A DNA stretch of 64,000 nucleotides from Acanthacorydalis orientalis (lineage: Eukaryota > Arthropoda > Insecta > Megaloptera > Corydalidae): NCBI GenBank assembly GCA_034766995.1, contig CM068315.1, positions 54,846,556 to 54,910,555 of the forward strand, given 5' to 3'. A program made the translations under genes and the position numbers. Within the stretch, counting starts at the first letter, position 1. The number at the start of each line of letters is the position of its first letter. The notes under the pieces are model-generated. The model had not been told where the DNA came from. It saw nothing but the letters and a program-made list of their open reading frames with translations, and searched no databases. This document shows positions 45,936-60,506 of the stretch, one piece after another.

Positions 45936-48900
45936 CATTTCTTTGAAAACGAATTCACAAATGACAAACAAATTTCCTGTTTCATCAAACAAACAATCAG
46001 ATTTTTCTACATTTTTGTGTTTTGAGCCTTTAAAGTACCCAAAAAGAATAATCAATTCATTGATTGAATTTTTTTATCAGAAAAAAATGTATGAGGTTTA
46101 TAGGATGAAAATTAGTTAATCTGTTAAAGTGAATTTAGCCAACCTGAGAATTGTATTATAAAGTATCGATAATTCTTACAATCTATTAAAATGGTATAAG
46201 AAGTATTTTTAATCAAGTATTGCATAAAATTTTCGAGCATAAATATCAAAGAAAATTAATTATATTCAATGATTCTTAAAAAATCAAGCCTGAATGATTT
46301 AAAAATTGAATCCAGTTGAAATTTATTTCAAAAATATTTCTTCAAATCATACACCAACAGTTAAATACTAATCTAAAGTACATAACAAAAAAAAAACATA
46401 CAAATATAGACATTTAGAATTAAGTATTTATTTATTTATAACCTGTTCTGTTATTTATAGCATTTTAAAAAAATTTTATTAACATCCACGAATATTTAAA
46501 CTCCAGATCTATATATATATATATGATTTTAATTTATTTTACTTTTACCATAAATACATAAGTGAAAATCTAGCGAATTGATTAAATTTTGATATAAAAA
46601 CTTTACTGATTAATAACGAGATTCAACGTTATCAATTAAAATATAAGTTCATGTGAAATAAACAACAACTACTAATTAACAAAACAGTAAAATCTAGTAA
46701 TAAAACAATAGTGATTATAAACCGTAATTAAATTTAATTATTAATTGTGATATAGAAGAAATGCATAATAAGCTTTAAAATTTTTCAACATAAATTTCTT
46801 AAAACAATTTATCCGTTTTTAAAAATATATTTAGAATAATAGAATATTCACCTACTTATTCTCATTAGTAAAAGTTCACACAGTTCGAAATAAACAGTAG
46901 TTTGTAGTACACAAAGTTCATTAAATTCTTTAACGATGTACTAAACTATAAAAAAATGATTTCATTGTCTTGAACATCCTCTAAAATTCAACTTCGATTG
47001 ATCGCAAGCATAATAAACATGATTCTGTGTATTTTCACAACGAAGTATCATCTCTTCCACACATTCATTTTACATTTTTGAGATTTTATATCGGTGTTAA
47101 TGCGAATATTTTCTTAAACGTTTCATTCGCATAAGTAATGCATTTAATATATTGCATGCGTGTTCGAAATTGCCAATCATAATAAATATCTTTTATGTTA
47201 AATGCATATTTTCTGTTGGAATTTATTATCAATATATTTTGAACGCCGTTCTTTAAAAAAAGAGCACTGAATATTTACATCAGTCGTAACGTTATAATGT
47301 CGAACGAGAATAAAACGAAATTAAACGAAACTCGTTTTTCATGTTATTTGTGGAGAGGTGGTGAATTCTCATGAAATTCGGTAATACAGACTTGTACTTT
47401 TATAACAGATGCACCACTAAATATTTAATGATGTAAAAAAATAACTGATAATTTTTATCTGTTTTTTTTCTTTTCATCGAATAAACTTTTTCATTGCACA
47501 CACAGAAAGACATATTTTATATATATATAATTTTATAATTTTCTATATTATATAAATTATTATATTATATAAGCGAAAGTATATAGTAAAACATTTATTT
47601 TTCTGTACATTAAACAACTAAAATTTCTATCAATCTCATCTAACATGAAATAAAATAATTTGATTTAAGAATTGTCAGCGTTTTACACTGAATAAAATTA
47701 TAATTTAGTAAAATTATTTTAGAAAAATTACCTATTTTTTAGAAATATCAATATTTATGCGAATATACAATTAAATATTTGAAAAAATATCCATATATTA
47801 ACTTTATTCATTCTAAGAATGTATTTTTTTAAAAAAATATTGTTCACTAACCGTTGAAAATTATTTATATCTAAGTAATCCAAAATATATTTTTATTTAT
47901 CATTTATTAGTTGTAGATGTTTTTGTTGTAAATCATTTAAAATACGGTCATAAATTGTATTTTAATATAAAAACTCATAAAAAAATTTGTATTTTTTTTT
48001 TTCAAAAAAAAAACATTGTTCTCTACTTCATCACGTTGAGAATAATGGCATTGTCGACTAAATTCCCATGAGCAACAATCAAAAAATGATCAATAATCTT
48101 TTATTGAATATATTTGATCATAAAAACAATGGATGGTTGGTGGGGTAGAAAAAAATAATTCATTTGTGAAAGTGAATCCAATCACAGAATCAAAATTGTG
48201 TTTTTATTAAATTAGAATGTTTTTTTTTTTAAAAAAAACATTTATTCTGTTATATATTTTTAAGATAACCCCAAAATGATTTAACTAAAATTACTATTTA
48301 ATTTTGTCAGGAAATTTATTCAAGTTTTATGTCGCTTTATAAACTGATGTTATACAAACAGAATATTAATTTCAGTATTCGTACATTAACAAAGTGTATT
48401 CCGTTTTTAATCTCTAGAATACTAGATATGGTACCGTTGACCCAATGAACGAAAAGAGATAATATTAGTAAAGATTTTAATAACCGGTTAATCAATTGAA
48501 ACAATAAATTCTACCGTAACCGAATAAAACAATAGCTGTTTAGATGTATTTAAAGAATTTATAAATGTGAAAGAGTGTAATGACGTCAACAAAACGTGTG
48601 TAAATAACTTAATAATTATAAACTTCCTGTCCAATGCTATTAACGGGCTTGCGGTTTTTATTTTATGTGGGAATGAAAACGATGACCATTTTAGACTTTT
48701 TTTTACATTTCGACGGGCTCGGCGACTTGCTACAAACATACAAAACAATTAAACTTTTACTTTCAGATATAAACAGATGCGTACATGCATGTGTTTCAAA
48801 TTTAATTTCAGATAATTGGACGATAAACAAAATCTATGCTTATCAGTTTACAGTTAAAACCAAAATTTGCAAGTCATACAGAATTGATGTCCACAAAATC

Positions 48901-49426
48901 GTTTTAAGATTCAATAACATTTTAACAAATATCGTAGGAAACAATTTCAATTATCGTCGAATATTATATTTACTGTTTAACACTAACATCTCTGACAAAT
49001 GTTTAATAAAATGATTGACAAGAACGAGAGATCTAATTACGATATTTGATAAATATGTCACTGGGATGAACTTGACCGTTGGCTACATGATTTTAAATTA
49101 TAACGCAGCATGATACGCGTTCTGTGTTTCAAATCCGACTGTCAAAGACAATTAGAAAGAGCTCGAGTTACATGAACGGCCAGGTATTTGATTGTATCGA
49201 AACTGTGTTCGTGTACAACAGAGATGAAATGTTTCATTCAGGATGATTGAACGTGTACTAGATTATTGAACTAAGATCGTTACAATATTTTAGCACAGTT
49301 TTATGAATTTGTCATTGTCGAAATAATTGTCTGATTTGTTTTTTTTTACATTTGTACCAAATTGATTTTTTACAGGTCTGAATTAAAATATATCAATGAA
49401 TGATTAGTGAAATATTTATTACTGAA

Positions 49427-49462
<36 letters not shown>

Positions 49463-50016
49463 GTATGAAAAAAATTTTAATTTATTGTACAAAATTTAAT
49501 GAATTCTATCATAATATGTTTTTAAATATTAATAGATTTCAAGCTATATTAAAATATTTTTATACACTCTGCTCAAAACTTAAACAACACAAACAAAACT
49601 GACTGATTTGTGATTCGAGTTCTTGTATTCAATTATATTTCTCTCGTTTCGATGAAACAAACATATTTAATGAATTCGGTGTTCAAAAAATCGTAATCAA
49701 GTAAATATTGATAAAAATACAGAATTTCTGTACCCTTAAATAGAATATAAAAACTTCAAGTACAAACTTGTAATAATATACTTTTTGTAACATTTTTGTA
49801 AAATATTTTTATACTTGAATCCTTTCAATAATTAATTCATGAAAATTCTTAATCAGAAAAACTATTTTTTTTATAAAGAATATGTTTGAAAAACATTTGG
49901 TTCTAAACGAATTTAAAAACTTCTTCAAAGAATTTCGAAGTTAGTTTGCGATTTTATTAATTATTTTTCTCTATGAATTTTTTTATATCTATAACTGATA
50001 TATATTTATATATGTA

Positions 50017-50050
<34 letters not shown>

Positions 50051-50100
50051 TAGATAGATAGATACATATATACATATATAATTATGTGTACAGAATCATT
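45930..50100. other. AT-rich DNA without recognised gene
   Basis: Contains (TA)n at 49430-49457 and (TA)n(TAGA)n at about 50019-50064. A short segment at 48055-48135 resembles the mariner relic at about 21600. Slightly GC-richer DNA at 48560-49260 has open frames of 60-126 codons without family resemblance. Confidence 0.5.
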
Positions 50101-50345
50101 AAGTACTGATATAGAAAAGAAGATGATCCAGGTCGAGAACCACAGACTCTAACTACAGATCGAATGAAGCATTAATGACTTACAAGCTCGACTAGAGAAC
50201 CAGGTGAGCCACAACTAAACACAGCCTCTAGCAGACCGCAAAGACCATAAAGTTGTCGAGATTAGATCTTAATGGAGTCCAGTTTGCACTTCGTATGACT
50301 TTATATCATCTGTTGTGTTCTCACAGTTGGATATCGATGTGTATG
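50100..50345. other. GC-richer patch, identity unknown
   Basis: About 240 bases (GATGATCCAGGTCGAGAACC, CAGCCTCTAGCAGACCGCAA) stand out in composition. There are stops in all frames, with no splice pair or family signal. It could be a non-coding exon, an old insertion or a conserved element. Confidence 0.3.
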
Positions 50346-53300
50346 TACACATAAATTGTTATTTGCGTTTTTATACGTATTTGTATTATTTTTTTTTTAT
50401 TTATACAGGTGTAAGAAGACTATTCGACTAGTTCATTAATATTAGAATAGTGTAATTCTCCATTCTATAAATTCAATAATTCTTTTAAGAAATTAACATT
50501 TTATGGTTTTATATAAACATACACTGTGTGTAAAAGAGATGGCTCGAATACACACTTATAAAAATAATTTATAAATCAATTTAAAAAAAAAATAAATAAA
50601 TTTATAGAGAAGTTTGTACATTTCCAAAACGTTTACTATGAAGCTTCTTCTAAAATGTATTCAAAAATACAGATTATTATAAAACATGTAGTTTTTTAAA
50701 GAGAGGAATAAATAAAAGTATAAGATATTTAAAAAATATTCCTTAACTAAGGTAATATTTTTATCAATAAATCAATTTCGAAAAAATGTAATTATATTTA
50801 CATCAATTTAATCTAAATAACCAGCCATTTGTAATAATAATAATATATATATATATCTTATTGAATTAATCAATATTCATTTACAAAAATATCACAGTCA
50901 AAAATATAACAACCTACGTAATGATTTTTACATTCATCAAAAAATACATTCGAAACTGGTTACACGATTCGTCGAAATCGATTAAAAAAATGTATATAAA
51001 CTGCAAATTGTTATCGTTAAACGTAAATTACAATCAAATTAATCGTACGCAGTGACCATTCAAGTAAATAAAACCGTGTTATAAAATGATCTTTATTATT
51101 TATACATACTTTAATAACGTAACGGTTCGCCTTTTATACGGGCATTGGAATTTATTTTCAACACTTTGTACAAAATCCTTCATGTAATATTTCTTAACAT
51201 TGTTCATGTTCCGAAAAACAATTAATTATTTTCTTGTTGAACATTTCAACTGGTCAGAATTTTCGACGTGTGTATTTTTAAAAGAATTAAAAATGATTTT
51301 CTGATTTTCAATATTTATAAATAAACTATCAATAAAACTATATTTTTATAACTATTATAGAAAATAATACCAGTAACCAAAAAAAAATGCTGTTTTGTTA
51401 TTTATAAATTTTAAATATTATTTCTGGAAGAGAAATAGTGAATATTTCACATCAAATAAAATATATTGAGAGTATATTCGATACTCAGTTAGTCATTGAA
51501 TATCTAGCTAATGAGATAAATTTCTCAAGTGATATCTTGCAATAATTACTAATAAATCAAACATCGTTAAAGTACATTTGCTTTGAATTTAAATTTGATT
51601 CTATAACACCGCAAACCTCTTATAAAATATTACAGAATTCAGTGAGAATATGATAAGACAATGAACTGTTTAAAGAGATTACAAACTTTGGAAATAAAAA
51701 CTTGGAAAATGCTGTTCGATCTGAAAGAACTTCTCTCATTCATAATGGGAAAAATAAACTTTTTATCTTGTAGGATTTGAATCTATCATACTAAGAACTG
51801 TCTCAAATTGTAGATTTAAAATAAACAATGAAACAATTCCTTAACATTTCACCGAATTAAAAAAAATATGGGCGCTCAGAAAATGGATTGATTTTGAATT
51901 TTCAACTGACAATAAATTGAAATTGCAGGAAATTTATTTATCAATTATTTTCGACATGTTAATGAACGTTTTTTGAATCCTTTCCTAACATACGATAAAA
52001 ATGTATTATTTACAGTAACATCAAAGTTAAATATCATTGTTTGATTGGTCGACCAAGTCCTGGCGTCCGTGAAACAAACTGGAATTTTTGATGTTTTAAT
52101 TCAGTGTTCTATAAATTTCTTCATTTCAACGCAACATATTTCCAAATTCTGTTAATCATAACTAACATACAATCACATTGTTTTAACATTGTATGTATTA
52201 TCTTTCACCTTTCTTTCCACATGTAAGACTTACATACACTTTATACTGTTTGTCTGTGTTATCAGATAAAGATCAATTATAATTTTAACAGTTCAGTTCC
52301 TTTTGTCTTCTTATCATTAAATTTATGTTTTAAGCGATTGAAAATGGAATTTATTTAGATTTAAATAATTGAACGTAAGTTCAAACTTAAGTTTCATCGA
52401 GACATTTTTAAGTTTTATCGTTATTACTCATTATTTTGGCTCATATTTGGTACTAAAGATCTTATATATTGTTGCATCCTAAAACTCAAAATATTCAATT
52501 AATTGTTATTTGACCCACTGAGCTAATCTTCAAATCCTAATCTTCATAATCATAAAATGGTTCTTTGTGTATGGTTAAAGTACAACTTCCTTTATTTGTT
52601 ATGAATTCTACAGTATTGTAAAAAAAATATACAAAAGGAGAGATCTGCAGTAAATTAAAATCAAAAAAGGGTACCGTTAGTAATGTTAATAAAGAAAGAA
52701 AGAACTTCAATATAAAAATATTTCCAAACAATTAGAATCAGCTTGTTCAGAAGTGCACTGTGAAGTTTCGAACTCTTAATCTGTTTCTCTGAAGATCATC
52801 ACTATAAAATTGTGAAGAGCACCATTAATTATACAGCTATAAAATATAAGGACCTAAAAAGTTGTACTGTAATAAAAGAGGTCATAAAGTTTCGAAAACG
52901 AAATCATAAAAGATATTAAAGAACGCTCGTCTCACCGTATCAAATGTAAAAAAGATATATTTTATTTTTAAACGTCTTGATCGATCAGAAATTGAACGTC
53001 ATTTCAAAAGAAGAAATTTTGGAAGCATATTTCTCAATTTACTCAGATTCGAAATGTATTCTTTAAAATAGCAATTTGATGATTTCAGAAGAAGAGTGAA
53101 CGTTTCAAATTAAGCATTAAAGAAGTAACATTCGTCGAAACTTTTCTTAGAATTCTTTGTATAAAAAATGTAACATGCACTGCTTGATTTAATTTCTAAT
53201 TCTATATACTTTTATTACATCCAGTTTACTTTTAAAATGATGCAGTGTGTAAAAATCTACTCGAAACAGATTTTTCTCTAATTTTTTAAATTATTTATCG

Positions 53301-55310
53301 AGAAGCGGAAAAAATTCTTCTCAAGTTGCAAAAAAAGGTTTATCTCGAATTCCCAATACTGTATGTAATCTCTTATCTGAATTTCAATAGCAAAGATATA
53401 TTTTTGTCAAATATAATGTATGTAAAAAGTAATTCTTTGAAAATAACGTACGTCATCCATCAAAATCATTTCCAATTAGTTCAATTCTAATTTATTGTTG
53501 AACATAAAGCATGGCGTGTGTGGTTAATACTTTTCTAGTTCAAATATGTACCGTCTTTGAAATATATTAGATATTAAGATGGAAAGCACATGCTCTAAAA
53601 AACTTCAGGAGAAGATCTCATACCAACTCAGCTATCCTAAAAGTAATACCAAATGAAATAGTACACCTATAGAATAACAAAAAACCTCACACTTCGCGAC
53701 AGACCTATGACAAAATTGATTATTTAGGATTGAAGAAGCTGTCACATCTTCTAAATTCTCCGAAATTTAATCAAAATACTACATTTTTTAGCTCTGATTA
53801 ATACTTGTGCAATGATAATTTTTTAAAAACAAAATTAAAGGAAAATAACTCGGTTTTCTGATTTAAAAGCTACTTAAATTTCTTTATAAATGAAATACAA
53901 AAATGTCAATTCGTCAGAAAATTTTTATCAACTTTAATAAAATGTTATCGGTACTTTTTACTACTGAAATGACAACGAAAACTATTTTGTTTGCATGATA
54001 AAATATTAAAATAACGCTAATTCGTGTTTATTTATTTTATAAAAATTCAAAAGTATCTACCTTCATCAAATAACTATAGTACTGGCACTTCACTTTAATG
54101 AAAACGCTTTGACTTGAACTCCGAATGAAACAATCAATCAAACGAAAAAGTATTCTTCAAAAAAGATAAAAGACCTATCTCCGAAGTAACAAAAAATGTC
54201 TAAGAAATGTAATAAACGCACACATTTCAATACTGATTACAGCTTCTGTTAATTTAATAAATTAAATTATGAAAAAAAACATCTTTAATTACATATGCTT
54301 CACATAATTTCGATTATAATATTGCAAATCGTACACATATATTTAAGTGTTATAAAAAATAATTACACGCCGATTTCAAAAAATAAACATGACGGACCTC
54401 TTTTTAATATACGATCGAACGTTCGCCAATAATTCTTTTCATCGTCTCTTCAAACATATTCTGGTCAGGTTATGATAGATAGCTGTAATTTAGCGACTAA
54501 TATATCAGATTAACGACCAATAGATCAATAGGTCAAATCTCATACGGAATAAGTCACTTTTAATTATATGAATGATGCATCTCGAACTCTAAAAGAGTAT
54601 CGATACCACGGAACGTTCCGAAAAAAAACAACATAAAAGTGAATTAAGGTTAAAAACTTGTAATTACCGGAAAGTAAATTAATTTCTATCGATAATAGAT
54701 CGTTCTGTATGAAATTGTTTTTTAGCAGTAATTTAGGACAGAATATATAAAATGTTGATCTTTTTGGATATTTATAAATTATCTTCTTCCTGTTTTTATT
54801 TTCTCTTTAATTACAATTTCACATTAATTGCAATTAAAATTGATATAAACACTTATAGAATACTTTTTTCATAATATCATCCAATTATAGTATTCGTCGT
54901 TTGAAAAAAATCTCCAAACTGCCAGCATTGCAGTATTTACTGAGTGAAGAGAGAAACTAGTATGATTGACAATTGTTGAAAATAATCTCTGAGGAAAATT
55001 CTCTGAGTTGAGACACATGTTTTCAATGATGCATACATTTTTTTTAAAAAAAAAACATCAATCAAAAATGATGAAAATCCTAACTGTCTTACCTAACCAA
55101 TTATGCAAAGTACTCATTTCATATAATTACACGGAAACTAATTACACGGTACTCATGCGTTATCTTGAAACCTTGGACCCGTTTTTCTCCCCGAACGGTG
55201 ACAAAATGAATCAAAGGATTAAGTGAACATAAACTACAGGACACTACCTACAAACCCACCGACCCTTGAGCGATTCAAATTCCACACGTTGGCGCCGTCT
55301 CCTTGTAAGG
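50346..55310. other. AT-rich DNA without recognised gene
   Basis: Unusually poor in (TA)n for this window (one short tract at about 50843) and of more even composition from 52.7 to 55.3 kb, which may be very old transposon DNA leading into the mariner relic at 55.32 kb. Nothing definite. Confidence 0.45.
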
Positions 55311-55319
55311 CTTTTACTA

Positions 55320-56098
55320 AGTCTTGTCGATGAAAAACTTATTTCTCGTCTTTTAACAGAAGATGAGAAACGGAAAAGAGTGGAAATCTGAAAATATTTT
55401 TGGAAATAGGAAAAATCAATCTAAGAACCAAACTTTTCGGATAACATCGTAACAGGAAATAGAAGTTGCATTTACGGTTATGATATGGAAACAAAATGTC
55501 AGTCAACACTGACTTCTCCAAGATCGAAGAAAATTCTGCAAGTAGAGTCGAATGTGAATTCATAATCATCACATTTTCAAATTTTCAATGGTCAGTTCAT
55601 CGTAAATGAGTAAAAGAGTAGCCTGAAGAGTAAATTAACATTTTTGTCTTGAAGTTCTAAATCGATTAGGTAGTTCAGTCAGAAAGAAGCGACATGAAAT
55701 TTGAAAAAATGGATCATGAAAATGTTTTATCACAACAACGCACAACCTTATACGTTTCCCTTCTTTCAGTTATGGGTGAATAAGCGTATTACTTTTATTC
55801 CTTATCTACCATTCTCACCTGTAGGCCTTGAAAGACATCTGTTTGCATCCAAAATTAACGATCTCGTTAAAATAACACCGCTTTCGAACGATCAAAAATA
55901 TAAAAGAAAAATTGTACGCTAATCTAGGAGAGATTCCCAAAATTGCTCACTAGGAGTGTTTCCAGAAATGGAAAACGAATTCACAACGATGTATAGCTAA
56001 TATAGGAGACTATTTCGAATGGGACAATTTTAATTTAGAATATCATTTAAAAAATAAAGTTTTGTGGCGCTAGTACCGGTATTTTTTGATCAAACCTC
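55320..56098 (+). pseudogene. Old full-width mariner transposase relic of a second lineage
   Basis: Read across several frameshifts. It gives LLTEDEKRKRVEI (about 55352), YGYDMETKCQSTLTSPRSKK (about 55479-55540), then LQVESNVNS, MFYHNNAQPYTFP and FIPYLPFSPVGLERHLFASK (about 55720-55850). The tail reads IPKIAH.ECFQKWKTNSQRCI and GDYFEWDNFNL, then GGTATTTTTTGATCAAACCT at the 3' end. This is the Mos1/irritans-type mariner layout: VYGYD..TK..S, HxNAxxH, YSPD-like block, W..RCI..GDYFEGD. D-to-N in HNNA and P-V-G in place of SPDL show loss of catalytic residues. The N-terminal DNA-binding part was not recognised. Confidence 0.82.
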
Positions 56099-56277
56099 TT
56101 TTATATTTATATATATATATATATATATATACTTTTTATTTAATTTTTAAATCTAAATTTAGTAAAAAAAAATATTTCAGAACTATTTTTGGTAAAATAA
56201 AAGCTTTTAAAAACTAAATTTCAAATATATATGATAATAATATCTAATATCTTCTACAGAATCCCATTAAACAACTG

Positions 56278-56319
56278 TTGATATATTCTACTACCTTAAC
56301 TGGTAGTAGAATATATCAA
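56278..56319. other. Perfect 18-bp stem hairpin
   Basis: TTGATATATTCTACTACC, loop TTAACT, then GGTAGTAGAATATATCAA, its exact reverse complement. The loop contains TTAA. No run of T follows. It may be a small foldback insertion or a structured transcript segment. Confidence 0.9.
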
Positions 56320-56987
56320 AATTCAGCTTAAGATGATAGTGCAGCAAAATAAATACAGGTTTTAAAACACGCATCTATAATTAATAATAAAATTTGTTAC
56401 TGTAGGAAATCTTTATATATAAATATATATATATATACACTGAATGTATCTAAAATTTGAGACAATCTATCAATGGTAACATGGCAGATTCCTCATCAAT
56501 GAGTCACAACCTCAAATTCAACCTTACGATTTATCAAAAATTCTCCTGTAAATTATCTTTTTTTTTTGTTTTGCACTTTTTTGTTAACATTCATTACACG
56601 TACATTTTAAAGAATATCAAACGAAAGAATCACTTAAAATATGAGATCACAGTTAAAGAAAGATTACATTTTAATTTGACAGATTACGTCATCTTCTATT
56701 AAGAATCGATTCTCTTTAATATTTTAGCTAGAGTAGTAACTGAAATTCCGATGAAAAATATTTCCTTACAAATAAATGAAAGACAAAACTAGATTACCTA
56801 TAATTCTGTAATAGAAAAAATAGTTGATATTTTGATGACAGCACGAAAAAGACTCCCAAAAACCGTGTCCATCAACACTAGCCTGCTACAACAATGCAAT
56901 ACGCCTTCGTAGGCACCGCCCAGACTGTCTACTGCTTTTAATTGTTAAATACAAAGTTCTGACTCCAATCACACACACTCGGGTCAT

Positions 56988-56991
<4 letters not shown>

Positions 56992-57059
<68 letters not shown>
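56992..57059. repeat. (TA)n microsatellite, about 68 bp
   Basis: Uninterrupted TA run. Confidence 0.97.
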
Positions 57060-57062
<3 letters not shown>

Positions 57063-57810
57063 TGCTCGTTCATAATTATTCATTTGTAAAAAAAAATCCT
57101 ATTTAACGGTTATTCCAAATGTCAACTGAAAAGAGACACGCTCAAGAAACCAATACGAGATAACAATTTGGCAAATAGAATAAAAAGTGTTCGTCTCAAT
57201 TAATTCGTGTCGAAAATTTTCGCAATTATTCCCATCATCTGTCATTCTTTGTGCGCTGTTACAGAACTGTCGTCCCCATAAAGAAATGTCGTTAGACGGT
57301 GGGTCGGAAACGTTTAACGGTGCATCTTTTGACACCACAAGTTCTCGTTAAACTGTTCATCTATAAGATATCGGCAATATGATTACGTTATACTAATTCG
57401 TTTTCAACAGATATAGCGGTGTCATTTAATCACGTTATTTGTCACTTATGTCCTACACTTGACTGCGTACTGAAGACTTATTGTAGCTAGATTCCTTAAA
57501 AGATAAACTCTGATGCCAGTTCACGTCAGAATTGGTTTTGTGAAACGCAACGATTCTTATGTTCATGTTTTTACATTGTTGGTCGAACGATGATGATATG
57601 TTGTCGACGCTGTCGATTTTTTTTCTGTTTGTTTTATATCGTGAATAAATGATTCAACGCTTTGGAAACAACTAGAGTGTAAACATTTTTTTCCATTAAA
57701 TTAATATTAATTTAGAAACGAATATTCTGTTAATTATATTTAATGAGAAACGAAATATTTGTAAAACTGTTTCATTGTGACGACCTAGAAATATAAAAAT
57801 ATTTATATAT

Positions 57811-57871
<61 letters not shown>
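57811..57871. repeat. (CA)n(TA)n compound microsatellite
   Basis: About 14 bp CA followed by about 47 bp TA. Confidence 0.95.
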
Positions 57872-57876
<5 letters not shown>

Positions 57877-58558
57877 TTAAGTAGAAAAGTTCAAATCTGA
57901 CACGTTTTCGAAACGCACATCTCTTTTATCATCCAAACATGACAAATACAAACAAACCTAACGAATCTATTATACAAATTATAATATCGAATAACAAAAA
58001 TTTGAGCTGAAATCGTTAACCAGGTTCCCAACAGATAAAATCAGATATCAACTGTCTGAATCGCCATTTACGGAAACTTGATAGTTTTTTTTTGTCTTGA
58101 GATTCGTCCAACATTCATCATACATCAAATGATTGATAAAATTGGCTCTAAGTATAACTGATCGGTTACGCTATATGATTTTCTAGATTTAGTTTTGCAT
58201 TTGAAACGAACGGAATTGATTACGACGAGTTAATGTTCAGCGGTATGACGCGTTTCAGTTTTTAAATATTTTTTTAAATTTTAGTACGATGTGCGAACAT
58301 TCGACGATAGATTTTTTTTGTACGCGCCTGTCCATTCAAGTTACCTCACACAAGGTCATAAGTGATTTATGTATTTGGATTATATTATTAACGGCACGAT
58401 ACGCAAGTTCATTGTCTGGTTTTTATATGCGTGGATTTGTAGTGGTTTATATAAATTATTATGAATTGTTTTCATGTCATAATTACACACAAACTTATAA
58501 TTGAAGACATTTATTACTGAAATTTATTTATTTTATTTTAATTAGTACACCATTAAAC

Positions 58559-58610
<52 letters not shown>

Positions 58611-59606
58611 TAGAAATTCTACAAAAATGTTCAATAGATTTAAATAAAGATTCATAAATGGAAAACGAATAGAAATATTTATATAGACATATGAATTTCA
58701 ACGCTTGAAGAGACAGAAATGTTGCAATATCTTCTTATAATTAAGATAACTTTTTAATTAATTTATATTATGTATATTAAGTTTCTTGCTTTACTGAAAA
58801 ATCAATTAGTACTTATTGAACAGGGTGATAGTGTTAAAAGAATACAGAAAATAGTAAAAATTCACTGTCAATTTTGATCATCAAACACTACTATCAAACA
58901 TGATATAAAATTAATTAATAAATCCATGTAGGAAAGAATCATTTTCAAGGTCTGACTTTGTATATGAATTTAGGAAAGACTGAAACTTGTATTATATTAT
59001 AAACATACCATTTTTATATTTGTCATAATTTTTTATAATTTTTTTTTCTAAACGTTCTCAAATCTAAATGAAATAAAAACGATGAGTAGATTTAAATCGA
59101 CAAATAATCAAAAATTTACCGGAAAACATTTAATTCAATTAATAAAATTTGCTTGTTCAAATGAAATATTTTTCTAGAGAAAAATAATTGAAAAAAATAC
59201 ACAAGAATAAGAAATTGATGACACTTTTGACCTTAAACCGTTTCATATATCTATCATTAATTGTTTATTTTTTTATAATTTAATTTTTCGTCTCAAGTTA
59301 CAATTACACAACAATATCATCTTTAATAAAAGAACATTTCTGTTATACTATCTATATTATCATGCTAATAAATCATTATGGTATAATTTATTCAAGAAGC
59401 TAGTCTTTATGTTAATAGTTAATATTCACTATCTTTCAATTTCCATATATTTTTTAAAAAAAATCCTTTTTTCAACAAATTCAATAATATACAAACTATA
59501 CACTGAAACCATTGTTCTTCTCTTGATATACATTTCTTTAAAATACAGAAATTAAGACAGAGATACGCCCAGTATAGGTTTGAAAAACTTAAGAAAAAAT
59601 CAGAAG

Positions 59607-59645
<39 letters not shown>

Positions 59646-59667
59646 CATAATATAATATAATATAATA

Positions 59668-59670
<3 letters not shown>

Positions 59671-59721
<51 letters not shown>
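59671..59721. repeat. (TA)n microsatellite preceded by (TAATA)n
   Basis: TA run of about 51 bp, preceded at 59648-59669 by TAATA pentamers and at 59610-59638 by another TA run. Confidence 0.95.
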
Positions 59722-59724
<3 letters not shown>

Positions 59725-59945
59725 TAGTAGTTTACTATCCACAAATCACCATCATCCGCCATATTAATTTTACGATTATACACTATCTTATTTGTTGCGA
59801 AATTTTATTAACATTTATTTTGTAATTTTCTTTTGATTTTGTCTATACAAACTTTTACATTTCCGTGTATTTGAGAATAGAATATAAATATAATTAATTC
59901 GAAACTGGGGATCCGCAAGAATTTTTTTTCTTTTCAAAGACGAAC

Positions 59946-59997
<52 letters not shown>

Positions 59998-60207
59998 CGG
60001 AAAACGTTTTGACTGACCCGTATGATTCAAAGTTAAAATTGGTGTTACATAAACTATACGTACACAAACTATGTATATTCATTGTTTATAAGAACTTATT
60101 TCGAATTATAAAAAGTTACAACTATCGCAGTATCTCCCAAAAATATTTTTTATTTGTATATCTATTATATATATATATATATATATATCTATATATATAT
60201 ATATATT

Positions 60208-60457
60208 TAGTGGCGGTCACAGAGAGAGGTCAAGGAGCCCTGGCACCCTCCAGAGAAAAATGAAAAAAACACTAGAAAACTAAACTTTGCTATATATATA
60301 CAGAGATTAATGTTACCACAACTGAAGTATTTCAAGAGTTTTGTAAATAGAAAAAAAAGTCTACTTTATTCTTTAATAAATTTTTTTGAATTCACATTAA
60401 AAAAAATTATTTGTTCAACTCTGCTCTCCCCAAGATTAAATTCTGATTGCGCCACTG
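60208..60457. mobile_element. Miniature hAT-like element (250 bp)
   Basis: The left end TAGTGGCGGTCACAGAGAGA and the right end, read in reverse complement as CAGTGGCGCAATCAGAATTT, share the CAGTGGCG core common to hAT-superfamily ends. Inner flanks are also inverted-similar (GGTCAAGGAGCCCTGGC against ATCTTGGGGAGAGCAG). The interior has no transposase. Both sides are (TA)n DNA, so the 8-bp target duplication cannot be read reliably. Confidence 0.65.
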
Positions 60458-60459
60458 TA

Positions 60460-60506
<47 letters not shown>

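Larger units (their letters stand above)
56320..60200. other. AT-rich DNA with several long (TA)n tracts, no recognised gene
   Basis: Tracts at 56992-57059, 57811-57871 (CA then TA), 58561-58602, 59610-59638, 59671-59721 and 59949-59995. Mildly GC-richer patches at 57090-57600 and 58180-58400 show no coding family. Confidence 0.55.

Noticed and set aside
48055..48135. Mariner fragment
   Set aside because: Only a short resemblance (ATGAGCAAC.AT.AAA.AATGATC) to the relic near 21600; too little to call an element.
48634..49014. 126-codon plus-strand frame, the second longest uninterrupted one outside Sb exons and their flanks
   Set aside because: Low-complexity, no domain, no splice or promoter context; an overlapping antisense frame is equally open, which suggests chance.
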